Assembly (NCBI GenBank): GCA_014055465.1
Contig: WIAF01000004.1
Location: forward strand, 186,001-250,000
From: Nitrospira sp. CR1.1
Lineage (GTDB): Bacteria; Nitrospirota; Nitrospiria; Nitrospirales; Nitrospiraceae
DNA length: 64,000 nucleotides
Reading direction: 5' to 3'
The position numbers and the translations under genes were made by a program. The notes under the pieces are model-generated. The model was not told the DNA's origin. It worked only from the letters and a program-made list of their open reading frames with translations, and did no database searches. Below, in pieces: positions 16,109 through 25,246 of this stretch. The number at the start of each line of letters is the position of its first letter. Within the stretch, counting starts at the first letter, position 1.

Positions 16109-17701
16109 CTACAGACCTTTCGACAGGTCGGCGACCTTTACGGAAAGGATGTGCTTGCTGTTGGTAATCTGACCGAGCACCGGCGCAGGCAGAGGCGCAT
16201 CGAGCCCAAAAATCAAGAGGGCTTTACCGCCTCGCTCTTCACGTGAGCACTGCATGCGCGCGATATTGATGTTGTGGTCGCCAAGAATATGCCCAACCGT
16301 GCCGATCACTCCCGGACGATCCTCATTGAGGATCAATAACAGATGGTTGTCCGGCACCACTTCGACCTTGAACTCGTCAATTTCAATGACACGCGGATCC
16401 TTGCGGTGATACAGGGTCCCCGCCACCTGATGGGATTTCTTCCCGGCCTCAACCCGTACACGAATCACACTGGTGAAATCGCCGGCATCGTTGCTCTTTA
16501 CTTCTTTCACTTCGATCCCGCGTTCTTTGGCGACCACCGGCGCATTCACATAGTTGACCGGATCTTCGAGGATGGGGGTCAGGAGCCCTTTCAGAACCGC
16601 AATCGTCAACGGAGCGACATTTAATCCAGCCACCTCGCCGCTATATTCGACGGTCACCCGCTCTAATCCGCCTTCCAATAATTGCGCCTGCAGCAAGCCC
16701 ACCCGTTCTCCCAGCGAGAGGTAGGGCTGGAGCTGCGGCAAGAGCTCCGGAGACACGGAAGGAATATTGACCGCGCCACGGGCGATCCCTTTCGTAAAGT
16801 ATTCAACAATCTGCTCGGCAATTCCGACCGCGACATTTTCCTGCGCTTCAGTCGTAGACGCGCCGATGTGCGGGGAACAAATGAAGTTATCCAGCACCAG
16901 AAGGGGATTATCCGGCTTCACCGGTTCATCTTCGAATACGTCAAACGCCGCTGCGGCCACCTTTTTGGATTTCAGTGCCTCGCAGAGATCCCCTTCGTGC
17001 ACAATTCCGCCACGGGCGCAGTTGGCGATCATCACGCCGGTTTTCATTTTCGCGATCGCCTGGGCGTTGATGAGCGACTTGGTTTCCGGGGTCAGTGGCG
17101 TATGAACGGAGATCACATCGGCCCGCCGGAACAATTCCTCCAACTCCACAATGGATACACCCATTTTTTGCGCACGCTCGGGCGCGAGATAGGGGTCGTA
17201 GGCCATCACCTGCATGCCGACTCCCTGGGCGAGCTTAGTCAAATACCCGCCGATTTGTCCGACGCCGACGATCCCCAGCACTTTGTTATACAGCTCCACG
17301 CCCATGAACTTTTCTTTTTCCCATTTCCCGCCCTTCGTCGAAGCAGTCGCTTGAGGGATGCGGCGTGACATCGAAAAAATCATGGCCATCGTGTGCTCGG
17401 CGGTAGTCACGGTGTTGCCCCCCGGCGTATTCATCACCACGATGCCGCGACGGGTTGCGGCGGGGGTATCGACATTGTCCAGGCCGGAACCAGCCCGGCC
17501 GACCACCTTTAGACGACTCGCCGCAGCAATGAGTTCTGCCGTCACTTTCGTTCCAGAACGGACGATCAGGCCGTCCGCATCCTTGATCTCCTTCAGCAGC
17601 TCCTCTTTAGGCAGCTTGGTTTTCACCACGACCGTAAAGCCGGCCTTCTCCAATACCTCTACACCCTGCTTCGAAAGACTATCGCTGACCAAGATTTTCA
17701 T
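16109..17701 (-). CDS. serA: D-3-phosphoglycerate dehydrogenase
   Basis: 530 residues, the long form. NAD-binding GIVGVGQIGG lies near residue 143. The catalytic Arg/Glu/His lie in NCARGGIVHEG, AFDVFEDEP and CSPHIGASTTEAQ. An intervening domain follows, then a C-terminal ACT domain (LLILNEDRPGVIGTVGHIL, about 450-530), likely for serine feedback control. It oxidises 3-phosphoglycerate to 3-phosphohydroxypyruvate, the first step of serine synthesis. It lies 28 nt after the aminotransferase gene, so the two probably supply consecutive steps. Confidence 0.97.
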   Translation of the reverse strand: MKILVSDSLSKQGVEVLEKAGFTVVVKTKLPKEELLKEIKDADGLIVRSGTKVTAELIAAASRLKVVGRAGSGLDNVDTPAATRRGIVVMNTPGGNTVTTAEHTMAMIFSMSRRIPQATASTKGGKWEKEKFMGVELYNKVLGIVGVGQIGGYLTKLAQGVGMQVMAYDPYLAPERAQKMGVSIVELEELFRRADVISVHTPLTPETKSLINAQAIAKMKTGVMIANCARGGIVHEGDLCEALKSKKVAAAAFDVFEDEPVKPDNPLLVLDNFICSPHIGASTTEAQENVAVGIAEQIVEYFTKGIARGAVNIPSVSPELLPQLQPYLSLGERVGLLQAQLLEGGLERVTVEYSGEVAGLNVAPLTIAVLKGLLTPILEDPVNYVNAPVVAKERGIEVKEVKSNDAGDFTSVIRVRVEAGKKSHQVAGTLYHRKDPRVIEIDEFKVEVVPDNHLLLILNEDRPGVIGTVGHILGDHNINIARMQCSREERGGKALLIFGLDAPLPAPVLGQITNSKHILSVKVADLSKGL

Positions 17702-17729
17702 TGTCGTGGCGCCTTACCTGAAGGTGAGT

Positions 17730-18875
17730 CTATGACTTCCCCATAATAATTTCTTGAGCCTTGGCCACCCCGCTGCCAAGCTTCACGGGATACCCGAGCC
17801 CCTTGATGACCATCTCCACCGCCGCCAGAGCGGTGATAACGTCAAAACTATCGATATATCCCATATGCGAGATGCGGAAGATCTTGCCCTTCAGATGGTC
17901 CTGGCCACCCGCAGCCGTCATACCGTATTGCGTCCGCAAATTCTTATACACCGCCTGTCCGTCCACGCCTTGCGGCGCCGAAATGGCAGTCAATGCGTCG
18001 CTTGGCCGCTCCTGCGGGAAAATGGAAAGTCCCGCCGCCTTGACGCCTTCTCGCATGGCCGTCGCCAACATCGCGTGACGGGCGAAGACCGCTTCCAATC
18101 CCTCGGCTTTCAGGATGTTCATCACTTCCTTCAGGCCTAAGATCAGGGAGACCGCCGGCGTATAGGCGGTGGTGCTCTTCTGCTGATTCTCCCGCTCCCT
18201 TTTGAAGTTGAAATAGAAGGCGGCATTCTTCGCCTTGTCGGCCAGGCGCCAGGCCTTCTCGCTCACGCTGGCAAACGCCAATCCCGGGGGCAGCATCAAC
18301 GCCTTCTGCGAGCCGGTGATGACCACGTCCAGACCCCAGGCATCGGTCTTGAGATCAAGCACTCCAAGGGCCGTGATCGCATCCACCACCAGGATGGTGT
18401 CTTCGTACGGCTTCACGATTTCAGCCAAGGCTTTGACATCGTGGGCGACAGCCGTGGAGGTTTCGCTCGCCTGCACATACACAGCCTTAATCGAGGAATC
18501 TTTCTTCAAGGCATCGGCCACGGCTTGCGGGTCGATGGCACGCCCCCACTCGACCTTCAACTCGGTCACCTGCGCGCCGAACGTTTTACAGAGTTTTGTC
18601 CACCGCTCACCGAACTTGCCGCCGTTGATCGTCAGGGCTTTATCACCAGGAGAGAGAAAATTTGACACCGATCCTTCCATGCCTCCGGTACCGGATGCCG
18701 CGAGGATCAAGACATCATTTCGCGTCTGGAAAAGCCACTTCAGGTCCTCACGCACTTCGGCAAACAATTTATCGAACTCGGGAGCCCGGTGATGAATCAT
18801 CGGCCTGGCCATGGCCAGCAGCACCTCCGGTGGAACGGGGGTGGGGCCGGGTGCCAGCAAATACCGTTTGAGCAT
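17730..18875 (-). CDS. Class V aminotransferase (serine-glyoxylate/alanine-glyoxylate type)
   Basis: 381 residues from the ATG at 18875, fixed by an AGGAGG site 7 nt upstream; the frame to 18941 is unlikely to be used. A fold type I PLP enzyme: LAPGPTPVPPEV at the N-terminus, AASGTGGMEG, VVDAITALGVLDLKTD and the Schiff-base lysine in ITGSQKALMLPPG. Next to serA it may serve as the phosphoserine (or serine-pyruvate) aminotransferase, as reported for class V enzymes in some organisms without a typical SerC. The exact substrate cannot be read from the sequence. Confidence 0.88.
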   Translation of the reverse strand: MLKRYLLAPGPTPVPPEVLLAMARPMIHHRAPEFDKLFAEVREDLKWLFQTRNDVLILAASGTGGMEGSVSNFLSPGDKALTINGGKFGERWTKLCKTFGAQVTELKVEWGRAIDPQAVADALKKDSSIKAVYVQASETSTAVAHDVKALAEIVKPYEDTILVVDAITALGVLDLKTDAWGLDVVITGSQKALMLPPGLAFASVSEKAWRLADKAKNAAFYFNFKRERENQQKSTTAYTPAVSLILGLKEVMNILKAEGLEAVFARHAMLATAMREGVKAAGLSIFPQERPSDALTAISAPQGVDGQAVYKNLRTQYGMTAAGGQDHLKGKIFRISHMGYIDSFDVITALAAVEMVIKGLGYPVKLGSGVAKAQEIIMGKS

Positions 18876-19184
18876 GGGACGATCCTCCTCGCTGTGCGGA
18901 ACGAACAATGTCAGGGATTTAGAAGGCGCGTACGCTACCATAGCCCCCCAGAGGTGTCAAGGTAACGTCCTGCGAAGATGCTTATCTTTTCAGCAACTTC
19001 ACTGCATCTGAATGAAGGGGTGCCTCCGGGACCTTCTCGCGAAAACGACTCTGCTCTTGCCTTCTGCACGCGCTGAGACGGTCACTCAGCTTCCTCAATT
19101 TCTTGACAAGTTCTCACCTACTCGATAGGCTACCCTTCGAGAGTCAATCATCTCACCTTCCTTGAACCATCTAGTGGGTACCTT
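18876..19184. other. Divergent intergenic region
   Basis: 309 nt between the divergent serine operon and the transglycosylase gene. A sigma-70-like promoter for the rightward gene is listed separately. I saw no convincing promoter, leader peptide or riboswitch for the leftward operon. Confidence 0.5.
19103..19131 (+). promoter_or_regulatory. Sigma-70-type promoter upstream of lytic transglycosylase
   Basis: A perfect -35 TTGACA (19103-19108), a 17-nt spacer and a weaker -10 TAGGCT (19126-19131) lie about 55 nt upstream of the ATG at 19185. Confidence 0.5.
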
Positions 19185-20579
19185 ATGCACGCACGTTGTC
19201 CCGGCGTTGGCGTTCCGCCCCTCTCGCTGCTGTTTGCCTGCCTCCTCTGTCTTTCTTGGCCTGGATCTGGAGGGGCCGAGTCGCCGATCACGATGCAACC
19301 GGAGCCGGCCCTCACATTAGAGTCTCCGCCACAAGAAGACCTCCAGCCCGCTACGCAAGAACCTGACGATGTTGTAGAAGAAGAGGATCGCACCGCTGCC
19401 GCGGAAGAAGAAGTTGCCGAGACCGCGGCTGCCGTTGCCAGCGAACCATCCACGGAAGTCCCGCCAGCCGAAGCCTTGCTTCAACTCAAGCCGCTTAGCG
19501 GCACGACCGCCAGGTTTGCCGACTTGCTGACGCCTCCGGCAGAGGTCATCCAAGAAGCGGCGGCCGAGCAAGCAGCCGAATCGGACAATGCATCCGAATA
19601 CAACGTCCCGATCGTGCTCGACCCTTCCGTACAAGGCCACATTCGTTTCTTTAATGTGTCGATCCGCAACCGATTTGAGCAGTGGCTCATCAGACTCAGC
19701 CATTACCGACCGCTGGTCGATAGCATCTTCTCCGAATTTCAGCTGCCGAGCGATCTGATCTATCTCTCCTTGGTCGAAAGCGGATTCAATCCGCACGCGT
19801 ACTCACGCGCGCGGGCTGCCGGCCCCTGGCAATTCATGAAAGGCACTGCCAAGGTCTATGGATTGCGAGTGGACAGTTATGTGGATGAACGCCGGGACCC
19901 GGTGAAGTCGACCGTAGCGGCCGCGCGCTATCTGCGCGACCTCTACGATTTGTTCGGCACCTGGCCGCTGGCCATGGCCGCGTACAATGCCGGTGAGGGT
20001 AAGGTCATGCGGGCCCTGCATACGGCGCAAGCAGAGAGTTTTTCAGACATTGCGAAAACCAGGCTCATCCGGCGGGAAACAAAAGAATATGTGCCTCGGT
20101 TTATGGCGGCGACCATCATCGCCAAGAACCCGGATCGTTATGGCTTCCCTCAAAACGATGTCCGGCCACACCAGTTTGAAGAGGTGGTTGTCCGGCGCCC
20201 CATCCACTTCAAAGCCATCGCCAATGTCACTGGAATTTCATACCAGGAACTGAAGGTGCTCAATCCGGAATTACGGCGTGATGCGACGCCCCCGGATGAT
20301 CCAGAATATCGCCTGAAGGTCCCCGTGGGCACCAGTGAGAAAGTGGAACAGTTGTTACGGCGAGCTCCGACCCACAAATTTTCCCCGCTACCTGTTCCAG
20401 TCAAGGGCCGGCGCGTCAAGCCAGAACCAGAATCCGGACATTGGTATCGAGTTCGAGTCGGCGACACCCTTGAGAAAATTGCCAGGCGATTCAACATCTC
20501 CGTCAAAACGCTCAAGTCCAATAACAACCTGACGGGTCCTACCATCAAGGCAGGAAGCCGCCTGATGATCGCGCACTAG
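19185..20579 (+). CDS. Membrane/periplasmic lytic transglycosylase with LysM (MltD-like)
   Basis: 464 residues. A signal peptide (about 1-31) is followed by an acidic, Ala/Glu-rich linker (about 40-110). The SLT domain has the catalytic Glu in LSLVESGFNP, then RAAGPWQFMKGTAK and WPLAMAAYNAGEGKV, the standard family 1 motifs. A degenerate LysM-like segment (ITGISYQELKVLNPEL) precedes a clear C-terminal LysM (YRVRVGDTLEKIARRFNI). It cleaves peptidoglycan glycan strands to 1,6-anhydro products during wall remodelling or insertion of envelope machines. Monocistronic; the next gene converges on it. Confidence 0.93.
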   Translation: MHARCPGVGVPPLSLLFACLLCLSWPGSGGAESPITMQPEPALTLESPPQEDLQPATQEPDDVVEEEDRTAAAEEEVAETAAAVASEPSTEVPPAEALLQLKPLSGTTARFADLLTPPAEVIQEAAAEQAAESDNASEYNVPIVLDPSVQGHIRFFNVSIRNRFEQWLIRLSHYRPLVDSIFSEFQLPSDLIYLSLVESGFNPHAYSRARAAGPWQFMKGTAKVYGLRVDSYVDERRDPVKSTVAAARYLRDLYDLFGTWPLAMAAYNAGEGKVMRALHTAQAESFSDIAKTRLIRRETKEYVPRFMAATIIAKNPDRYGFPQNDVRPHQFEEVVVRRPIHFKAIANVTGISYQELKVLNPELRRDATPPDDPEYRLKVPVGTSEKVEQLLRRAPTHKFSPLPVPVKGRRVKPEPESGHWYRVRVGDTLEKIARRFNISVKTLKSNNNLTGPTIKAGSRLMIAH

Positions 20580-20616
20580 CGAGACGCATCACTCCCATGT
20601 GTTCCGAGGAGAACCG

Positions 20617-21453
20617 CTACGGCTTTTTCTTGGATGCCGGCGCAGCCGACTTTCCGGACGAGGTCTTGGCAGGCTGTTCAGGCTGAGGGGCAGGCGCGCT
20701 GACGGTCGGGGTTGATGCGGGAGCCGCCGCCGGGGTCTCCGGAGTCTTCTTCACTTCCAATACTTTCACCCGCACCGCCGCTTCACTGGTGAAGGGCGAG
20801 TTGGGATAATTCTTCATCAGATCCTGGTAATGCGCGAGGGCTCCCTCAGGACGGGACTGCGACTCTTCAATTTTTGCCAACTCGAACAACACATGGTCCT
20901 TATTGAGGGCCCCGGGGACATCGAGAATGCCGGTAAAGGCCTTCACCGCCTGGTCACGATCACCCTTGGCTAAGTAGGCATAGGCCAAGCGTTGCTGGAC
21001 TAATCCTAAGAGCGAAGTATTGGAGCCATACAACAACATGAAGCGTTTGTACGTTTCGATCCCGGCATCAACTTCATTAGCCAGCACCTGAGCGTTCCCC
21101 AGGTGGAACAAGGCCAGGGGCGCGGCAGGGCTTCGTGGGTATTGATCCACCACCTGCTTATACAACGTAATGGCCTGGGAAAGCTGTTCGTGGCTTTTCT
21201 TTGGATCATCTGCGGGCCGGTTGAGGTAATGCAGCGTGGCTTCCTGATCAAGCTCTCGTGCTTTTAACGTAGATTGGTAGTCGTACCACATCACACCGGC
21301 GACGACCGCCCCCGCGACCAGAACAACCCCGAGCCCGGCTAACACGGCGCGCCGTTGTTCCTGCAACACATGGAGAAACCGATCAACCCCGGTCAAGAGA
21401 TGGGCTTCGTCGAGCGGGTCAACTTTTTCAGGAACTCTGATTCGATAACTCAT
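20617..21453 (-). CDS. YfgM-like membrane-anchored TPR protein
   Basis: 278 residues. A cytoplasmic N-terminus (about 1-38), one transmembrane helix (LAGLGVVLVAGAVVAGVMW), then periplasmic TPR-like repeats (YKQVVDQYPRSPAAPLALFHLG, RLAYAYLAKGDRDQAVKAF, ALAHYQDLMKNYPNSPFT) and a Pro/Ala/Lys-rich low-complexity tail. The layout matches YfgM/Tpr_21 proteins, which act as periplasmic chaperone partners near the Sec translocon. Single gene with no obvious operon partner. Confidence 0.78.
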   Translation of the reverse strand: MSYRIRVPEKVDPLDEAHLLTGVDRFLHVLQEQRRAVLAGLGVVLVAGAVVAGVMWYDYQSTLKARELDQEATLHYLNRPADDPKKSHEQLSQAITLYKQVVDQYPRSPAAPLALFHLGNAQVLANEVDAGIETYKRFMLLYGSNTSLLGLVQQRLAYAYLAKGDRDQAVKAFTGILDVPGALNKDHVLFELAKIEESQSRPEGALAHYQDLMKNYPNSPFTSEAAVRVKVLEVKKTPETPAAAPASTPTVSAPAPQPEQPAKTSSGKSAAPASKKKP

Positions 21454-21536
21454 AGTCGAACAATGGTCTCGGTTGCAAAAGGAGGTCGTTTCTCAAGGCC
21501 TCGCGCCTTATACTAGGGACCAGTCAGCCTTGTCAA

Positions 21537-22727
21537 ATGTTCGGCCCCGCCGAAGTCCAGGCGCCCATGTTCGAACAACATCTTCAAAAATTGAATGACC
21601 AGCATCTCTTGCGCCGGCTTCGGACGATCAGCTCGGCGACAGGCCCAACAGTCATACTGGACGGCCGTGAAATCATTCTTCTCTCCTCCAACAATTATCT
21701 CGGCCTGGCCACGCATCCGGCTGTTGTGGATGCCGCCATCGAGGCAACCCGCCGGTACGGAGCCGGCTCCGGCGCGGCACGCCTGGTCTGCGGCACCTTG
21801 ACGCCTCATGACACGCTTGAAACCACCCTCGCCCGCTTCAAAGGCACAGAGGCGGCGCTCACCTTTGCCGCCGGGTATCTGACAAATATCAGCGCAATTC
21901 CTGCCTTGATCGGAAAAGACGGAGTGATCTTCGCCGACCGTCTTTGCCACGCGAGCCTCATCGACGGCTGCCGTCTGAGCGGAGCCACCTTTCGCGTATA
22001 CCGTCATCGAGATATGGACCATCTTGAGCACCTGCTCGCCCGCCGGCCCGCGGCCCGACGCACCCTGATCGTGACCGACGGGATTTTCAGCATGGACGGG
22101 GACATTGCGCCAATGAAAGAAATGGCGCAGCTGGCGGAACGGTACGGCGCAGAGATGTATGTCGACGATGCGCATGGCACAGGCATTCTCGGACGCACCG
22201 GGCGCGGCACCCTCGAACATTGCGAGGTCGAATCGCGCGTTCGCTACCACATGGGAACCTTGAGCAAGGCGCTAGGGAGCGCGGGGGGATACGTGGCGGG
22301 TCCGGCCACATTCATTGCCTATTTGGTCAACACCTGCCGCGCCTTCATCTATACGACCGCCCCTCCACCTTCCAACGCGGCTGCGGCAACCGCCGCGATC
22401 CAGGTCATTGAGCAGGAACCAGAACGGCGCGCCCGCTTGTGGCGCAATCGCGAACGTCTTGCGCAAGGGCTCCTTCGACTTGGCTTCCGCTTGGCTGCAT
22501 CGGAAAGTCCAATCCTACCGGTTATCGTCGGTGCCCCCGATCGCGCGATGAACTTAGCACAGGCCCTCCTCACGCAAGGCGTATATGCACCCGCCATACG
22601 CCCCCCGACAGTCCCGCCCGCCACCAGCAGAATTCGCCTGACCATCACCGCTGACCATACCGATGAGCAGATTGATCGAGCGCTGGCGGTGTTGGAACGG
22701 GCTGGTCGCTCCCTCAATCTCATTTGA
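21537..22727 (+). CDS. bioF: 8-amino-7-oxononanoate synthase / alpha-oxoamine synthase family
   Basis: 396 residues. Characteristic motifs: LLSSNNYLGLATHP, RYGAGSGAARLVCGT, TDGIFSMDGDIAPM, YVDDAHGTGILG, and the PLP lysine in GTLSKALGSAGGYVAG. BioF condenses pimeloyl-ACP/CoA with alanine, an early biotin step. The paralogues Kbl and the sphingolipid-type synthases share the fold, but the RAFIYTTAPPP and IRPPTVPP motifs favour BioF. No other bio gene is present in the window. The ATG at 21537 is used here; a second ATG ten codons later is possible. Confidence 0.88.
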   Translation: MFGPAEVQAPMFEQHLQKLNDQHLLRRLRTISSATGPTVILDGREIILLSSNNYLGLATHPAVVDAAIEATRRYGAGSGAARLVCGTLTPHDTLETTLARFKGTEAALTFAAGYLTNISAIPALIGKDGVIFADRLCHASLIDGCRLSGATFRVYRHRDMDHLEHLLARRPAARRTLIVTDGIFSMDGDIAPMKEMAQLAERYGAEMYVDDAHGTGILGRTGRGTLEHCEVESRVRYHMGTLSKALGSAGGYVAGPATFIAYLVNTCRAFIYTTAPPPSNAAAATAAIQVIEQEPERRARLWRNRERLAQGLLRLGFRLAASESPILPVIVGAPDRAMNLAQALLTQGVYAPAIRPPTVPPATSRIRLTITADHTDEQIDRALAVLERAGRSLNLI

Positions 22728-22805
22728 TCATACGTGGTTTTCATCAGATCACAATCGCACGCGCTTCCGGAGCGTGTGCGACCGACATTTCTTCGTCACC
22801 TCTTC

Positions 22806-22820
22806 TGGATATTTTCTTGC
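22806..22820 (+). promoter_or_regulatory. Candidate sigma-54 promoter for pilT
   Basis: TGGATATTTTCTTGC has GG-N10-GC spacing and a good TTGC -12 box, but the -24 box is only partial (TGGAT rather than TGGCA). It lies about 109 nt upstream of the pilT ATG. Weaker than the two pilin elements. Confidence 0.35.
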
Positions 22821-22881
22821 TTTCTCTCCCTCCTATGGCATGATCGAAACTGTCCAGCGGGCCCTGATCATCCACCCGTAA

Positions 22882-22910
22882 TTACATTCGTTTTATCAGC
22901 TTACATTCGT
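22882..22910 (+). repeat. Direct repeat TTACATTCGT upstream of pilT
   Basis: TTACATTCGT occurs at 22882-22891 and again at 22901-22910, 19 nt start to start, in an AT-rich stretch ending 18 nt before the pilT start. It could be a regulator site or part of the leader. Confidence 0.4.
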
Positions 22911-22928
22911 AATTAATGGAGCGACCCG

Positions 22929-23984
22929 ATGATTGACATCTCCAAACTGTTGACCTTTGGTGTTCAGCAAGGCGCCTCGGACTGTCACATCAGCGCCGGT
23001 GAACCGCCGATGATTCGCCTGCATGGCGACCTGAAGAAACTCGACCATCCGCCGCTGACTCAGGATGAAACGCACGCCCTCATCTACGACATGATGAGTG
23101 ATGCACAGCGCAAGAACTTTGAAGAACACCGCGAATGCGACTTTTCCTTCGACCTGGGCGATATCGCTCGATTCCGCGTGAACGTCTTTGTCCAGGGCCG
23201 CGGGTTAGGCGCGGTCTTCCGGACCATTCCGACCGAGATTCTTCCGCTCGAAAAGCTCGGTATGCCGCCCATTCTCCGGCAACTCTGTGACCGCGAAAAG
23301 GGGCTGATTCTTGTCACCGGCCCGACCGGGTCCGGAAAATCCACCACGCTCGCCGGCATGATCGACTATCTGAACAATACCTTCGAAGGCCACATTCTCA
23401 CCATTGAAGACCCCGTGGAATTTGTGCACAAATCGAAAAAGTGCCTCGTCAATCAGCGCGAACTGGGCGTGCACACCTTGTCGTTCGCCAATGCGCTCCG
23501 CGCCGCGCTCCGCGAAGATCCCGACATTATTCTCGTCGGCGAAATGCGCGACTTGGATACAATTCAGCTGGCCTTGACCGCCGCCGAAACAGGGCACCTG
23601 GTCTTTGCGACGCTCCACACCTCCAGCGCCCCGAAAACCATTGATCGCATCATCGACGCCTTTCCGCCGAACCAGCAAGCGCAGGTCCGCGCGCAGCTGT
23701 CGGAAACATTGGAAGCGGTACTGACCCAGACGCTGCTCAAAAAGAAGAGTGGTGGCCGGATTGCAGCGGTGGAAATCATGGTCGGCACCACGGCGGTGCG
23801 CAACCTGATCCGCGAGGGCAAACTCCATCAAATTCCTGGCATCATGCAAGCGAGTCAGAAAGACGGCATGCAGACCATGGATATGGCCCTGGTCGACCTC
23901 GCCACGCGCGGCATGGTGACCAAAGCCGAGGCTCAATCCCGGAGCATGAATCCAAACCTCTTCAACGCGGCAGGCGCGGCCTAA
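22929..23984 (+). CDS. pilT: Type IV pilus retraction ATPase PilT
   Basis: 351 residues. An N-terminal PAS-like domain (GASDCHISAGEPPMIRLHG) precedes a RecA-like core with Walker A GPTGSGKSTT (about residue 136), the Asp box in TIEDPVEFVH, Walker B IILVGEMRDLDT and the His box TGHLVFATLHTSSA. It contains AIRAGLI-like family elements, with NLIREGKLHQIPGIMQ near the C-terminus. It depolymerises pili at the inner membrane and drives twitching. The start at 22929 is preceded by a GGAGCG site. It lies 50 nt before its paralogue, with which it is likely cotranscribed. Confidence 0.95.
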   Translation: MIDISKLLTFGVQQGASDCHISAGEPPMIRLHGDLKKLDHPPLTQDETHALIYDMMSDAQRKNFEEHRECDFSFDLGDIARFRVNVFVQGRGLGAVFRTIPTEILPLEKLGMPPILRQLCDREKGLILVTGPTGSGKSTTLAGMIDYLNNTFEGHILTIEDPVEFVHKSKKCLVNQRELGVHTLSFANALRAALREDPDIILVGEMRDLDTIQLALTAAETGHLVFATLHTSSAPKTIDRIIDAFPPNQQAQVRAQLSETLEAVLTQTLLKKKSGGRIAAVEIMVGTTAVRNLIREGKLHQIPGIMQASQKDGMQTMDMALVDLATRGMVTKAEAQSRSMNPNLFNAAGAA

Positions 23985-24034
23985 CATACCCGTGCATCTT
24001 AACGGTCTACCGATAGCAGGATAAGAGGCGTCTC

Positions 24035-25198
24035 ATGGATGTTCGCACGCTCCTCGAAGTGATGGTCAAACAGGAATCGTCCGATCTGTATCTGACTGTC
24101 GATGCTCCTCCCATTTATCGCATCCATGGCTCGACCCATCGGACGGATGCGCCGCCGTTTACCAATGAACAATTGGAGTCGTTGGCTCTGGCTCTGATGC
24201 GCGGCCAGCAGCGGGGCGAATTCGAAGAGAAAATGGAGATGAACCTCGCCCTGTATTACAAAGACCTGGGACGGTTCCGCGTGAATATCTTCCGGCAAAA
24301 GGGAAACGTCGGATTGGTGTTTCGACACATCAAAGCGGAGATCATGACGGTCGAGCAGTTGGATTTGCCTCCTATCGTCAAAGATATCGCCATGACGAAA
24401 CGAGGGTTGGTCCTCGTCGTCGGAGCCACCGGCTCCGGTAAATCCACCTCCCTGGCGGCGATGATCGACCACCGGAACACCGTGCACGCCGGTCACATTA
24501 TCAGCGTGGAAGACCCGATCGAGTTTGTCCATCACCACAAAAAATCGATCGTGACCCAGCGCGAGGTGGGTTTTGACACCCATTCCTTCGGAAACGCCCT
24601 GAAGAACACCTTGCGCCAAGCCCCGGACGTGATTCTCATCGGTGAAATCCGGGACACCGAGACCATGGAGGCCGCCATCACCTTCGCCGAAACCGGCCAT
24701 CTCTGTCTCGGAACCCTGCACTCCAACAATGCCAATCAATCCATCGAACGCATCATGAACTTTTTCCCGGTGGAGCGCCACGCGCAGATCTACCTCCAGC
24801 TCTCACTCAACCTGCGGGCCATCATCTCTCAGCGTCTCATCCCCTCCCTCGATGGCCGCCGGGTTCCCGCATTGGAAATCATGCTCGACACCCCCCGTAT
24901 CAAAGACCTAATTAAGCGTTCGGAAATCGATACGTTAAAAGAAGCGATGGAACAAGGCATTGAGGAAGGTTGTCAGACCTTTGACCATGTTCTCCTGCAA
25001 CTCTACAAAGCAGGCAAAATCAGCATCGAACAGGCCTTGATCAACGCTGATAGCGCAAACAACCTTCGTCTCAAGATTAAACTGGCGGGCTTGAAAGGCG
25101 ACGACGCGGTAGCGGCCTTGCTCGACAAAAACGAGAGAGATGAAAAGGGCTTCCAAATCCAGGGGCAGATGAGTCAAGGCGGCGGCAAGAAGCGGTGA
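24035..25198 (+). CDS. pilU: PilT/PilU-like type IV pilus ATPase
   Basis: 387 residues. Walker A is GATGSGKSTS, the Asp box SVEDPIEFVHHHKKS, Walker B ILIGEIRDTETM and the His box TGHLCLGTLHSNNA; FFPVERHAQIYLQLSLNLRAIISQRL and the basic C-terminal tail are PilU-like. PilU assists PilT-dependent retraction under load and cannot usually replace it. The tandem arrangement downstream of pilT is the usual one. Confidence 0.9.
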   Translation: MDVRTLLEVMVKQESSDLYLTVDAPPIYRIHGSTHRTDAPPFTNEQLESLALALMRGQQRGEFEEKMEMNLALYYKDLGRFRVNIFRQKGNVGLVFRHIKAEIMTVEQLDLPPIVKDIAMTKRGLVLVVGATGSGKSTSLAAMIDHRNTVHAGHIISVEDPIEFVHHHKKSIVTQREVGFDTHSFGNALKNTLRQAPDVILIGEIRDTETMEAAITFAETGHLCLGTLHSNNANQSIERIMNFFPVERHAQIYLQLSLNLRAIISQRLIPSLDGRRVPALEIMLDTPRIKDLIKRSEIDTLKEAMEQGIEEGCQTFDHVLLQLYKAGKISIEQALINADSANNLRLKIKLAGLKGDDAVAALLDKNERDEKGFQIQGQMSQGGGKKR

Positions 25199-25246
25199 AC
25201 GACGGTCCAGGCATACCACCGGGCAACCAGGTCAACCGAACCTTCG

